A stretch of 64,000 nucleotides of DNA, from positions 21,162,527-21,226,526 of the forward strand of contig JBBMOA010000017.1 in assembly GCA_037954235.1 (NCBI GenBank), in the 5' to 3' direction. Positions 12,672 to 23,898 of this stretch are shown here, in pieces. The position numbers and the translations under genes are program-made. The notes beneath the pieces were generated by a model, which had not been told where the DNA came from, ran no database searches, and worked only from the letters and a program-made list of their open reading frames with translations. The DNA comes from Aulostomus chinensis (Eukaryota; Chordata; Actinopteri; Syngnathiformes; Aulostomidae). Position 1 is the first letter of the stretch. Each line of letters begins with the position of its first letter.

Positions 12672-14210
12672 CGTCGAAGAAAATGGATGTTAACAGGCGT
12701 TGTTGAGAAAGACGTGTGGGGCTCCGGTGAAATCCTGTGGCGTGCGGAAAGTGCGCCCCTGCAGGCAGCAACACTTATTACATCTGTTGTGATGAGTGGC
12801 GCAAGGAGAGGCCGGTTTAAAGCTTTAAAGTAGCGGCAAGTTACGACGAGTAAAAACTAGCACAACTGGCAACTGCTGTCGTAAAAGCCACAAACTGTAT
12901 TTTAAAAAAAGAAAGAAAAACAGTTACAAATAAAAGTCTCGAGGTTGTTTCGGAGATAAACCACCAATGAGGTTGCTATGACATAAAAGTTGTTGGTTGG
13001 TTAACAGTGCCAAAAAAATATCTGAGCTCAAGGGAACTGAATAGTCGAAGGGCAAAACACAGCTTTTGGGAGAAGTATCGCTTTATATTTGACTTTACGT
13101 TAACAATGCCATAAATATTACCTAAACTGGGTGGAAGAATCTCGTGGGGGGGGAAAAAAAAAAAAGACTCCCACCCTCCCGTAGTTCCCCCTGCTGGCCA
13201 CAAGATGGAGACAAATTTCATTAGTTATTGACTTGAAGTGGCCTAATGGGTCTTACAGGATACACAAAACTACACGACAGTCTGATTTTACTACACAGTA
13301 CAAGTAGTATTTCACATCATGGGAGGAAATGAGTCATTAAGAGGCACTTGATATTCAAACAGTTGAAAATATAAATTGATAAGTATAATGTAATGTTTAT
13401 AATAACTTATTTGCACACCTGTGAATGCTGTTCTTTTAAATAGCCAAAATCATAGCACTGCTCATCATTCTGCAGCACCAGTTTCAGCAACATCCAATAA
13501 TCACAAATGCTGGGGAAATAACATTTTATTATCAAGGTCTGATTCAATGTGCACTGCATTTTATACATTTTTTTTTCCAAAGTAATCTACAGTAAATAAG
13601 GCTTTATTCATTACTGGTATTCATTCATTACCAAAAATCACACTGCTGGCAAAAAGAGAGAGAGAGAAAAAAAAGGCTTCCTGTTAGATGCCACAGTAAA
13701 GGTAATGGAGTTGTATACAGTGTGTGATTTCCATTTCACTTATAAAAATCTTCCTTACAAAACAGTCAGAATACGCCATAAGTAGTCCAGTTAAATGTAT
13801 GACAGCCATTATAGCTATAAATGTGCAACTTGTCCAAAATGATACAGACGTTGTATTGTGTACATGAATGCAATTAACATGACATTTGGAAAGCTGAAGA
13901 TTTTTGCTGTTCCATATGAGGCAACATATCAAGTTTAAAGTGATGTTTAACAATTAAAAATGAAGAAAAGGTCTGAAAGTATATGAATCCCTGAAAAGGC
14001 TGAAATATGTGTGAGCCTGTGTTTGACTCTCTCTGTTGTACATTGAGAGGTCCTGACTGAGATTTCCTATCTATCTACCCTGCCTCATTGCTCTCATGCT
14101 CCAGAGCAACATAGGATACTGGTTGACAACTAGTGGAAGTGAAATGAAAGGAGGTGTATTGTTTGCAAATGCAGGCTGAAGAAACGTAAGTCTTTCTGGA
14201 GCAGGTTTCG
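12672..14210. other. Spacer between srrm1 start and tdh end
   Basis: The stretch at about 12000-12900 around the srrm1 first exon should hold its promoter; no TATA box was seen. From about 13525 to 14210 the minus strand is probably the tdh 3' untranslated region. AATAAA signals on the minus strand are seen at 13603-13608 and 13525-13530. No further gene is recognisable. Confidence 0.5.
13525..13530 (-). terminator. tdh: Candidate polyadenylation signal of tdh (AATAAA)
   Basis: This AATAAA on the minus strand lies about 680 bases after the tdh stop; a second copy is at 13603-13608. Which one is used cannot be told from the sequence. Confidence 0.4.
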
Positions 14211-16188
14211 CTAGCTGACTGGAAAACCCGTATTGGTCCTCTTGTCTCGGATGGAGCGCAGCATGTCTGACACCAGCTCCTCAAGCCCGAACGCTGGCGC
14301 CCAGCCCCAATCTCTCCTGGCGTTGGAGTCGTCGAACCTCACTGGCCAGCTGTCTGCTGCAAAGGGACGAGCAAGATCACCACATTATTTCTATAAGTCA
14401 TTCTAAAACTTTATTTCAAATAATCCAATAAATTATTTAGAAGACAAAGCCACAAAAAAGCAGTGCTTATGTAAGAAAATCCAAATTCGAGTAAACATCT
14501 TGTCTGCCACTTTGTAACCTTTAGCAAGTTAATAGTTTAAAGAGCCACAAAAATACATGTCATACTTTAAATCAAAAAGCTTAAAAAAAACCCAAATTGA
14601 ATCAAAATCACACTCATGCTATAATTTGTAAATAAAGAAAAGCACGTCATATCATTTGGATTTAAAGGAATGTGCCCCTTTTTTGGGGAAAATTCCCTCA
14701 TTGTCCATGGTCTCCAGAGCTTTACACCTCTTTCTTTTGTCCAATGTGACCACATGAAAGCAAGTTGGCCCAGCAGAATGAACGGTAGTGGGTGGGAAGA
14801 ATTAGAAGACCTCAGTCAAAAGACATCAAAAGTTTACATTTTTCTTTGAATGTAACAAGTATTGTGCATAAACATAGTTATGAAAGAAGATTTTAAAATT
14901 ATGAGACAATGAAACTTTAGAATCAGAACTCCTTCCCTGACTGGGGGCAGTAATTTCCCACATCACCTCTAAAGTCCCAATGTAACTCCGGAAAACAACA
15001 CAACTAGAAAAGTGACTGTTGCTACCAAACATGAATGACTTTTTAAGGATGATGACTTCTGAACAAACCAAGAATATAATCTTTTTTTTCTTTTCTTTTT
15101 TTACAAAGGTATGCTAACTTGCCCATCCACTACCATTCATTGTGCTATGCTAACTAGCAGTCAACTGGCCTCTGTTGGTCTCAGCCCCCATAAAGGAGCA
15201 GGAGGTTATCCAGCTTCTTGTCTGGCTCTTGGGAGGATGAGAAATGAGTGAATTTCCAAAAGGAAATTGACTTGGTCCTTTAGATATAAAAATGATGTAT
15301 CCTCACAAAGACAGTCGAAATTTGTGTGTCATTTTGAAAAATGGAATTTGGAAGAGGTAAATGTATAAGGCATCTGATAAGGATAGGCATCTGTTGCAGT
15401 GTGAGTGTGCATTGTACATGTCATACCAATAGTCTGACGGACAGAGTCGGGATTGTAGGTGACCTTCAGGTGCGGCAGGTGTTTGCGGATTTCCTGGGCG
15501 ACCTCCTCAGGTGTGAAGCTCATGGCGGCTATGTTGTAAGTGCGCAGAGACAGCTGGCACTCCGGAGCCTGCATAAACTCTACTGTGGCTCGGTGGCAAT
15601 CAGAAATATGCATCATGGGAAGACGGGTGTCAGGTCGCAGGTAGCACTCGTGGTGACCTGTGCTGAGAGCATCGTGGAAGATCTGAACTGCATAGTCTGT
15701 GAAAACACAGATTCCATGTAATTACGTCCAACATTATTATAATGCATTTATAAATACACCATGTTTAGATGTGAAGTAAAGTAGTACCTGTTGTCCCTCC
15801 ACCAGGAGGTGTGTTGAATGATATCACACCTGGGTAACGGAGGCAGCGGAAGTCCAGTCCATATTTGTGATGAAGATACTAAAGAAAAAGCGCCGTAGAT
15901 GATAAATAGCGATTCTGGAATGGTTTGCCTGTGTGTTTGTATATTTAGACACCCACCTCGCCCATGAGCTCGCCGTGAACTTTGGACACCCCGTAGATTG
16001 TTCGAGGTCTTTGAACACAGAGGTCAGGCGCTGGGTCACGGGGAGAAGAAGGACCAAATGCTCCAATGGTGCTGGGGACAAAGAGGCGCAGGCAGTTCTC
16101 CAGAGCCAAATCCAGGACATTATGAAGACCTTTAGTCACCAGAAAGAAATGTAAACATAATGATCCGTAACAAGGTAGCGCATGCGAT

Positions 16189-16256
<68 letters not shown>

Positions 16257-17471
16257 TGTGTGTGTGTCTGAACGGACCTGTGATGTTGATTTTGCGTGCC
16301 AAAGCCACGTTAGCCTCGCCAACAGCACTAAGCAGAGCACTGTAGTGGACTAGCCAAGTGACACGATTATTTACAATCAGCTCTCTGAGATGTTTGTAGT
16401 CCAACACATCAGCATACACAAATGGACCTGACAGGAGAGGAGAAGGCCGCTCTGTCACCTCATCGCGAATCATTCAAATAGGAGGGAAGTGAACGTAAGT
16501 GGAACGTACCACTGTTGAAAACATGAGGTGGAGGCTTCTTAATGTCTGACAGGATTACATTTTCTGTTCCATACTGTTTCCTGGACAATGATGAAGAAAC
16601 AGTGACAATCACATGGCAGACATTTTGAGAAATATCGAAATAATGTCAAAATATCTCACCTCAGTATCTGAGCAAGCCCCACACCTAGCTGTCCAAGACC
16701 ACCTGCACACAGAAGCAACGTTTGTCCAAAGAAACAAAACCGTGTTTTTATGAAAATAAAATCAGTGCTTTCAGTGTAGCACACACTTCAGATGAGCAAA
16801 AAAAAAAGAAAAAAGAAAAAAAAAGCTTTTTGTTTGTTCAAAAGCTTTATCCTGGGACAAAACGTGACAGCAGGCTATTATTCTCCCTTCAGCCCGTCAT
16901 TGGCTCTTTTATGTCACCAGCACTGTCTGCACACACTCTATTGTGATGGGTAAAATAGGGCCCTGCTGCTAGTGCACAGTGAAAACAACTCGAAAAGACA
17001 AAAACGACAGCACATGCACCCGTAGTATTCCACTCATGCCATAATTATGTGAGTCACTTCTTCAAAAAAAAAAAAAAAAAAAAAAACAACAACATTGTTT
17101 GAAACCTCAGATCTTCTTGACAGTGATTTGAATAAACTTTAAAGAGTGCCCATGAGCCAGGCATCTACCCTCACACAGAGGCTGCCCAGCCAAAGTAGAA
17201 AACAGTGGGAGCCTCACTGGTTCTGTGTGTCCGTACAAACATCAGTCAGTCTTCCCCTGCATCAAATCAATCAGTTACCTGTGATGAGGACACGGGGGTT
17301 TTCCTGAGAGGGTGGTGAGCCGCAGGTCTCCAGGCTGTTCCACCTGCTCATCCGCCTGGGCGAACAGCCGAAGCTACGGCCAGGAAAACTCCGCGCCCTG
17401 CTGAGACAACCTCGGCAAAAGAGGCCCAGCACAGCCGCAGTGGGCAAACAGACTTGCACACGCGATTGCAT
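14211..17471 (-). CDS. tdh: L-threonine 3-dehydrogenase, mitochondrial
   Basis: Exons: 17279-17471, 16660-16702, 16510-16580, 16278-16427, 15957-16129, 15788-15878, 15427-15696, 14211-14356; total 378 residues (mouse about 373). The N-terminus is rich in Arg, Ser and Leu without acids, like a mitochondrial targeting peptide. The dinucleotide-binding loop GGLGQLGVG is at about 65-73, and the extended short-chain dehydrogenase motif YGVSK puts catalytic Tyr near 198 and Lys near 202, with PST upstream. The enzyme oxidises L-threonine with NAD+ to 2-amino-3-ketobutyrate, which KBL/GCAT splits to glycine and acetyl-CoA. The start is the ATG at 17471-17469; a TTG two codons upstream is not a credible start. 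All catalytic positions and junctions look intact, unlike the human locus, which is known to be an expressed pseudogene. It lies beside mtmr9, as in human 8p23. Confidence 0.95.
16190..16267. repeat. (TG)n microsatellite in a tdh intron
   Basis: An almost pure TG run of about 78 bases makes up over half of the 148-base intron between tdh coding exons 4 and 5. On the transcribed strand it is a CA repeat that begins within about 10 bases of the 5' splice site at 16277. Confidence 0.95.
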
Positions 17472-18924
17472 GTCCAATAGCAGTTCTTACAAACATAAAA
17501 TAAATAGTTGGACAAACCACGATGGTGAGACAGAATACGCAGTTGTGTTAAAATGAAATCACAAAGTCTATACAGCTGAAACAGAATCAGTGAAAGGATA
17601 AATTACCTGTGTGCTGCCAAAATCCAAAATCCCCAAAAGATTGATCCAAGACCAGCAGATGCAACTCAGTAAATCCAAAACTATTAACTCTAAATTACAA
17701 AAAAAGGAATGTATAAAAGAGTTTTCAAGGCATTTAGAATTCAACTACCATCAAATTAGTCGCCATTGCAGCTCACCCACTAACCAGTGGATAAAAAAGC
17801 AGGTGTAAAAAGTCATGCTGGACTATGTGGTTCTTGTCCACATTTTATAATCACCAGGACTTGTGGCTCTTGACTGAACAGGACTACAATCTTCAGCTTG
17901 CAAAGCTCCATACGAGCAAACATGCTGACATGCTGCGCACAGGGATTTGTATTGTGAAAAGTGTTTAGCTGAGCTTAACAGGACTGGGAGGTGTGTCAGT
18001 TACACAGCCTTCGTCTGATAATGTATAACAGCGCATGAGTGTACAAGTGTGGGTAATTACCGCTTTGGAATTATGAAAAAAAAAAAAAAAAAAAGGCTGT
18101 ATTTAGGAAAGAAAAGTTAACCCAGTTTGGGCAGTTTTTAATGCCTTAAAAATATGTAAAATTACAGAAGCCGTAAAAGGAATAGTTTGATTATTTTTTT
18201 CAGAGGCTTAGATGATAAGATCTGTCTGTTCAATATGAAGCCTGAAGACTGAAAAAAGGGAAACCTGGTTCCTTCTGAAGGTAAGAAAATCGGCCCACAA
18301 GCACCTCTGTTGCTCACGTATTTCACATCACAGCTCACTTGTTTTATCCTTGAAAACAGAACTAAAACACAAGTGTAGAAATTTGAATGTGCCTGTGGAG
18401 CTTTAAAGGTGTTCAAAAGCTACGGTCCTGCCGCAGACCACTATCAACTGACCAGTACTGCCATCCCAGACCCCTCCCCCGACGTGATGCGCTATGTCAT
18501 GTCAAAATACATTGACGCCATTCTATCATCATGTGATGTCATTACTGCTACTACATGTCCCGCGCCTTCATCGAGTGCAGGGACTCTCGATTCATTCATT
18601 TCAAAAGGATATTTTTCTGCAATTTCTTTTTTCACATTTTTCACCTGAATTGCCACCACAAATATTATCCACAGCTGTCCTGATCAAGCCACACAATTTA
18701 TTTCCCGGGTTGGCCGTCAACAACTGTAACCGTGCTGCGTTTCCTCCCCGAGGGTCATAAGTAAGATCAGCTCTTGTGTGAATTCCATTAAAACCTCAGC
18801 ATGAAAAACAACAACAACAAAATCCCGGCAAAGATCTGTTTTTCTTTCCAGTCAGCTTTTGTTTTTTTGTTTTTTTTAATCAAAGCATATAAAAATACTG
18901 TACATCAAAAACCTGTTTTGATTG
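17472..18924. other. Spacer between tdh start and mtmr9 end
   Basis: This holds the tdh promoter side and the mtmr9 3' untranslated region. A minus-strand AATAAA at 18697-18702 lies about 225 bases after the mtmr9 stop and is its likely polyadenylation signal. An oligo-A run is at about 18076-18094. No gene is recognisable. Confidence 0.5.
18697..18702 (-). terminator. mtmr9: Likely polyadenylation signal of mtmr9 (AATAAA)
   Basis: A minus-strand AATAAA about 225 bases beyond the mtmr9 stop codon. The assignment is from position only. Confidence 0.5.
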
Positions 18925-21900
18925 TTAAAAACTACAGTTGGAAGATACTGGTAACACTCCTCCTTCTGAACTTCCAAGTTCCGGCCGGCCACCTCCGCAG
19001 CGCGCTAACTTCCCCCATTCAATGACCATGTTCCTGATTTCCTCCTGGGCCTCCTCCAGGTGGCGAGCCTGATGGTTCCACCTTAGAAAAAAGCCTGAGG
19101 CACAGACATGAGCTGAAGTCTGTACGGACACCACAGGCGAAGCTTGGATGACAACTGAAGCTCACCTCTCCACAACTGCAGTGACTGGGGGTGGACTGAG
19201 GGCCAGATGGCCAGCTCAGTGGGCTCATACAGGGGGTTGGAGTAGTGCTCTTTCTCCTTGGGCCTCAGCAGGGCCTGGAATAAACAGTGGGTCTTTTCCT
19301 TCACGCCTAAGGCACACCTGAGGGTGAAGGATGAAGACTGAGTGGTGAGCCGACTAACAGGCTGACCGTGATCATAAAAGTAATCTCTGTTCGTAACTCA
19401 AAAGAGCGACTGACCGTTCCTGATCGTTGTTACAGAGGAAGGTGCCGTAGTCAGAGGCGTAGGCTTCAGTCGCCAGCCTCAGCAGCAGCGCCTCTGAGAA
19501 GCCCAGCGCCAGGGGGAACTGACGCCACACTTGCCACACACAGTCCAGCAACAGCAGGAAGACGGGGGACTCCTGCTGGAGACGAGTGTGGGAGTAGGCC
19601 GAGTGAGCACATCGCTGCTGGAACGGGTGTCCTGCCTGGAGGTAAACGATATTTAATTTTCTCAGAGACAGAATTAGCGATGGCATTCAGGGGGTGTGTC
19701 CCTCTGTGATATCTGGCTGTCACAGTGACCTTGACCTTTGACCTTCAGTGCTTTTTTTTTTTTGCAGGTGGCCCCTGAGTCAGGGTGGATGTCTGTACTA
19801 TAATTGCAGAAATTCCCTCTAAGCGTTTGAGAGATATTGTGTTTATGTGAGGTGACACTGACCTGGACCTTTGACTGCACTGATGATAAAATCAGACAGT
19901 CTGTATTTGTTTGCTGTCGAGTCATGAAAAACTGTACCCATCAAATTTAAATCATTAAATCAAATTTGTCCAGTCTATGATTATTATGCTAAACCAGACC
20001 CCCACCATGAACTCACCTGTATCAACTCCCTCTCCAGAAGAGCCAGGAAGCCCTCCAGTGTACGGCAGTGTGGGTCCACGATGAGCTGTGCAAGAGTGCT
20101 AATGAGCAGAGTGGAATCTGCTCCTTCATGTCCATGAACCAGCACTGAGTGACCGTCCCTGGACCAAACCAACACAGACACTACAGTCCTGTTCTTTCTG
20201 AAAATGTGCTTGCTTTTAGTTCTGGTTAGGAAGTGGAGTCTTTCAGTTGGTGTTGCAATTAAAAAAAAAAAAAACACAAAAAAACAACACATTCATTGAG
20301 ATTTAAACTACATAAAGAGACATTTTTCCCCTCCTGCATCACTTCTTTGTGATGCAAGAATACAGACCCTAATGACTTACAGCTAAAAAGAGCTACAGCA
20401 GCGCAACTAGGAGGGCTGTTATTAGTTTCTTAACTGAAATAAAAGTGTATTGTGATTACCCCAGAGTTTTTTAAATGGACATTTTCGGGCACCTTTTCTG
20501 TTTGTTTGTTGCTTTGACTTTTCGCTTCAAGCCTCACATATGCGCCTGGCTTCGACTGCATTCTGGAGCCACAAAGAAGCGACACAAGAGGGAAAAGAAC
20601 ATCTCTGTGAGCTCAGTACAACTATGGGTGAGTACTTGAAAGGCAAAGTACACTTTTTGGGTTAAGTATCCCTTCCAATAACCTGGAAAGTTTTCAAAGA
20701 CTAACACTTCCTTAGTCCTACCTCTCCACACACTCTGCCAGCAGGCCGGCTGTTGACAGAGCAGTCTGGACATGAGACAGCCACTTTGAGTTCTCGAGCT
20801 TACTGAGCCATCGGTCCATATTATGGGACTCATCACCACAGGCCTCCACCAGCTTAATTAGACTCTCCTGGAGCGCTTTACCCCTGCACACACGGTTATA
20901 AAAAGAGTGTGTGATCCTCATCCTAAAATCACACAAATGTTGGCTTTGATAGAGAAGATAATGATATGATACAGCAACTTCTCACTCATGTACCTCTCCA
21001 TCGGTCTATGTAGTCTCTTCCAGCTGATGTAGCACGACTTGGACTCGAACCCTCCGCCTGTCATACGAGCCTGCTGCGCCTGCTGACTGGAGCGTGTGTC
21101 AATTATATAACCTTTGTCCGATTCGGCAATCACGGCCTGGAGGAGGAGCTCGTCTTCCCTGCATCGCTTCCTGTTGGCTCCTGTCAGCGGCTGACTGCTG
21201 CGTAAGATCACCTGTGACATTCTTTTTAAATATCAGTAGGACTTATGGACTAATTAAAACACAACTGTGGATTGTGGAGATCTCACCATGCCGTTCTTCC
21301 TGTGGTAGTAGCAGAGGATGGGAAAGCGTCCCCCCTGTCTGAATTTGGCCGCCTTTATCAGCATCTCATCATCAATGTCCTTGGGGACGATGACAGCTGG
21401 AGGGTAAGAGGGACACACTGTGAAGTCTCTGTTCACGGTGCTCAGTCTCCACCTGTCATACTGCAGCCAGACAAGACAGATGATGGAAGCAAGTCACAAA
21501 GACGAATAAATGAATGCAAACAGCAGTAAACGGTGACTTGGACTATAAGACAGCTGGAAAGATTTTGGTGGTCAGAACCAGAAAAAAGGGCAGCACGGTA
21601 GTGCGTTGGTCAGCACTGTCGCCTCACAGCAAGAAGGTTCTGGGTTCAAGGTCCTGCTCGAGTACAGAACCTCTCTGTGTGGAGTCTCCATGTTCTCCCT
21701 GTTCCTGCGTGGGTTCTCTCTGGTACTCCAGCTTCCTCCCACAGTCCAAAGACATCAAGAGGGGACGAGGCTGATTGATACTCTAAATTGACCGTAGGTG
21801 TGACTGTGAGTGTGAATGGTTGTCTGTCTCTATGTGTTGGCCCTGTGATGGACTGGCGACCTGTCCAGGGTGAACCCCGCCTCTCACTTGAAGGCTTCTG

Positions 21901-23898
21901 GGATAGGCTCCACCCCCCCCACCCCCCACGACCCTTAACAGGATAAGAGGTCGAAAATGGATGGATGGATTTAGAACCAGAAAAAAAAAACAGGCGTGAA
22001 CATTCAGCTTGAAGCTAATGGGGTCACATAACCATCAAGTCAAAGCAACAGCAAAACGGACCAAAAATGTTTCCCAAGCACAATCGTCACGTGAACGCGA
22101 GCAAAAACGAGAGTTCAACTTAATGCATCAGAACAAAATCAAACAAAAGCTTCTTTTTCAGTGTGAAGAACTGCTTCAAGGATGACGTAATTTGATTTTT
22201 GGGTCAAAGGTCAAGCTCCTTGTGATTACACAAAAAAAACATTTCTGTCTGTATCTCTAACATTCATTCATAAAGTTTACGGTTACACAGTTCCACACAA
22301 ATGTCCTGACAGCGTGAAATTATGAAGCGTTGATGTTCAAAATCGATGTGACGTCATAATGTTCTAAAACAAAACCCAGGAACAGGCATTTCTGGCCGTA
22401 TTCAAGGTGATGGCGGCGGCGGCGGTGGCGGCGGCGGCGGCGGCGGCGGCGGCAGCTCAGCGTATTCACCATGTACAAGAAGAACTGCAGGCGTTAAATG
22501 TAGCTGATGTCATACAAGACATGTTGGAACCGTGCAGAAAGAAAGGAAAAAAAACAAACGAGGAAAAAAAAATCTTAACGATGCTGCCTTCAGGCTCCAT
22601 CCCCCGCCATAACAACCGTTCCCAGAGGAGGTGGCTGCTAGATTAAGAACGAGTAAAAGAAATGTAAAGTAGGGGTGACAGAGCTGGGTTTTTAGGAACA
22701 GCGGATATCCTGAATCCTGACCCATGCATTTAGTTTCCCTGGCATCTTCCTGTCATGTGCTTGCAGGCTCATTGTTGGGAAGGCTCGCCTGAGAGACTGG
22801 GACTGGATGTCTGCTTTTACGTGGTGGCACATTCCTGTCCGGCAACAAAATAAAGAACAGAGTGTCACGTATTACGTACAAGCTCCTTCATTTGAGCGTA
22901 GAGGATTTCAGGAGAGGAGAGACCCCACTGGTCCTGGGGGCTGACATTAGAGGGTCTATAAAAGAAGGGGTACATCTCTGACACGCAGTCCAGGCAGGAC
23001 AGGGTCTAGAGAAAGAACAAGACAGATGTTGCAAGAAATGTTGCATTCATCATGAGACAGGGTAGGAAGTACTGATGACAACCCCCCACCCCCCGGCTAT
23101 TCTACCTCTATTGAACGTGCAATATTGAGACATTGCTCCATGCCGGGGATGTCAAGCTGCAGAACACGCAGATCTTTGCACTTGATGGTGATGGTCCCTG
23201 AAGATCCTGAAACCCTACACACACATACACAAACACACACACATATAATGTGACACCCAAATCTGGATTCTTTGTCTTACTGTTTAAGTAGTTTTATTAG
23301 TGCTGAAGCTGAAACGGAAAAGGGGGGGGGGGGGAGCATGTAGTGGCAAGACGAGGGAGGGCGGGGGCGGGGGTTGGTTGCTGTAACAGAGTGAACAAAT
23401 TTCCTTCTTCTTCAGAACTGTCAGCAGTGTAAGCGACACAAACTAGACACACTGCAACACAAATCATGTCCAACCTTTTACTGCGGCCTGCGTTAGGGAG
23501 GAGGCCAGAATAGCCCAAAAGGTTTTCCACGCTGGTTAAAAAAGATTTGAGCAATAATTAGTCATTAGTAGAGAGAGGAGGACTTTCTCAGTTGAGGCTT
23601 CAAGTGTAATTGTTTGTTCTCAGTGTTGCTTATTAGAGGATACTGAAGTTAGTGCTGACTTCCATTGCTTCTGGTGTGAATTTGACATCAAACCACGATG
23701 CGTTCTACCTCACCTTTTCTCAATGGCATCGATGTTCCTGAGGAGCAGCAACACCTGCCGAGCGCTGCCCTCCTCCCTGTCCGAGAACAGCAGGTGGTGT
23801 CCGGTGATGCAAAGGGTTCCCCGGCTCGGGGGGTGCAGCGGCTGCCGGAGCACAACATCCTCTACGTTGGCGGTCTTGATGTGCTCTGAAAACTCCAT
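18925..23898 (-). CDS. mtmr9: Myotubularin-related protein 9 (catalytically inactive)
   Basis: Exons: 23714-23898, 23106-23214, 22880-23005, 21287-21460, 20994-21211, 20722-20883, 20017-20158, 19415-19635, 19166-19317, 18925-19094; they join to 552 residues (human about 549). The N-terminus (MEFSEHIKTANVEDVVL, about residues 1-100) is the PH-GRAM lipid-binding domain; the myotubularin phosphatase-like domain follows (about 120-500). The P-loop reads VHGHEGADST near 332-341 instead of the active VHCSDGWDRT, so the catalytic Cys and Arg are both absent. The C-terminal LEEAQEEIRNMV segment is helical and acidic, as expected for the dimerisation coiled coil. MTMR9 is known to bind and stimulate active MTMR6, MTMR7 and MTMR8, which remove the 3-phosphate from PI3P and PI(3,5)P2 on endosomes. 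The gene is divergent from the FAM167 gene. Confidence 0.95.
21588..21972 (+). mobile_element. Short retroposon copy A (SINE-like, full length)
   Basis: The copy begins GGGCAGCACGGTAGTGCGTTGG and ends in GGAT repeats. Near its head, GGGTTCAAGGTCC resembles a tRNA B-box, so a tRNA-derived head is possible. It lies in mtmr9 intron 3, antisense to the gene. It is flanked by an exact 14-base direct repeat, AGAACCAGAAAAAA, at 21574-21587 and 21973-21986, which is the target-site duplication of retroposition. Four more copies of the family are in this window. Confidence 0.85.
22407..22460. repeat. CGG trinucleotide repeat in mtmr9 intron 3
   Basis: A GCG/CGG run of about 45-50 bases with two interruptions. 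It starts just after an ATG on the plus strand and therefore generates an artefactual polyalanine frame. Confidence 0.85.

Noticed and set aside
12642..12833. Plus-strand 63-residue frame at the srrm1 start
   Set aside because: It lies antisense over srrm1 exon 1, has no recognisable content, and its frame is explained by the GC-rich promoter region.
16160..16345. Cys-Val repeat frame
   Set aside because: Translation of the TG microsatellite in the tdh intron.
22407..22646. Candidate polyalanine protein gene
   Set aside because: Not annotated as a gene because the head is a CGG repeat, the remainder is unrecognised, and it sits antisense in an intron; kept only as a finding.
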